Part shown: positions 4,846-5,009 of the stretch, one piece after another | Layout: each line of letters begins with the position of its first letter | Position numbering within the stretch: the stretch's first letter is position 1 | Assembly: GCA_947258945.1 (NCBI GenBank) | Contig: CAMYKJ010000196.1 | Coordinates: 1-5,009, forward strand | Origin: an uncultured Ectothiorhodospiraceae bacterium | GTDB taxonomy: Bacteria; Pseudomonadota; Gammaproteobacteria; UBA9214 | Direction of reading: 5' to 3' | DNA length: 5,009 bases | Position numbers and translations under genes: made by a program | The notes under the pieces: model-generated | Databases searched by the model: none | The model's input: the letters and a program-made list of their open reading frames with translations, nothing else | What the model was told of the DNA's origin: nothing

Positions 4846-5009
4846 GTCGCCTGCTGCCCCGTCAGTCGTGCCAGCAGTTCGATCCAGTGCACGACCGGCA
4901 CACCGGCAGCGCCCGCCAGGTGTGCATGACAACCGATATTGGCAGTGGCGATGACGTCCGGCCGCCCGGCCTGCAGGGCGGCCAGCTTGTTGTCGCGCAG
5001 TTGCGTCGC
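4842..5009 (-). CDS. glcF: Glycolate oxidase iron-sulfur subunit, C-terminal fragment
   Basis: Only the last 55 codons lie in the window; the 5' end is cut by the right edge. The visible part, with LRDNKLAALQAGRPDVIATA followed by NIGCHAHL and a VPVVHWIELLARL end, closely resembles the C-terminus of E. coli GlcF, whose equivalent segment is LRDNK...NIGCQLHL...VPVRHWLELL. The cysteine in NIGC belongs to the second CCG domain shared by GlcF, GlpC and HdrB. GlcF works with GlcD and GlcE to oxidise glycolate to glyoxylate and passes electrons towards the quinone pool. Its TGA (4842-4844) overlaps the start of the sulfurtransferase gene. Another member of the CCG-domain group is possible but less likely. 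Confidence 0.85.
   Translation of the reverse strand, partial: ATQLRDNKLAALQAGRPDVIATANIGCHAHLAGAAGVPVVHWIELLARLTGQQAT

Overview
The window is about 5 kb of moderately GC-rich bacterial DNA. Gene content, gene order and protein similarity all point to a gammaproteobacterium: Orn, RsgA, a PhhB-type dehydratase and an M48 CAAX-type protease sit together, with a GlcF/rhodanese pair next door. Species cannot be named. Two neighbouring genes each carry an out-of-frame deletion, so either the genome is decaying here or this is an imperfect (for example metagenomic) assembly.

Layout. 1-433 is non-coding and made of nested repeats: ten perfect copies of a 9-bp unit, a dRS3-like ATTCCCGC palindrome, an inverted partner of that palindrome with about 48 bp in its loop, and an inverted copy of the 9-bp unit. 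434-3255 is a minus-strand run transcribed right to left: M48 membrane protease (frame broken), small c-type cytochrome, pterin-4a-carbinolamine dehydratase, then rsgA, with short gaps that suggest one operon. About 3256-3345 is a divergent promoter region. 3346-3835 is orn on the plus strand, with an apparent 53-nt deletion that removes its third exonuclease motif. 3836-4035 is a convergent gap holding a second palindromic repeat of the TGTAGGAGC type. 4036-5009 (minus) is the 3' end of glcF, overlapping by ATGA a two-domain rhodanese sulfurtransferase.

How the genes work together. Orn (last step of RNA decay) and RsgA (30S ribosome maturation) are housekeeping genes. The protease, cytochrome and dehydratase lie between them in what looks like a shared transcription unit, but no common pathway is evident. 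GlcF (glycolate oxidase Fe-S subunit) and the sulfurtransferase look translationally coupled.

The most interesting signal is non-coding. The two intergenic repeats belong to different palindrome families (ATTCCCGC...GCGGGAAT and TGTAGGAGC...GCTCCTACA). Each nevertheless holds the same 52-53 bp module inside one arm. The module folds into two small hairpins, and the few differences between the copies keep the first stem paired: one compensatory T-A to C-G change, one G-C to G-T change, and one loop indel. It looks like a structured passenger that occupies unrelated hairpin repeats.
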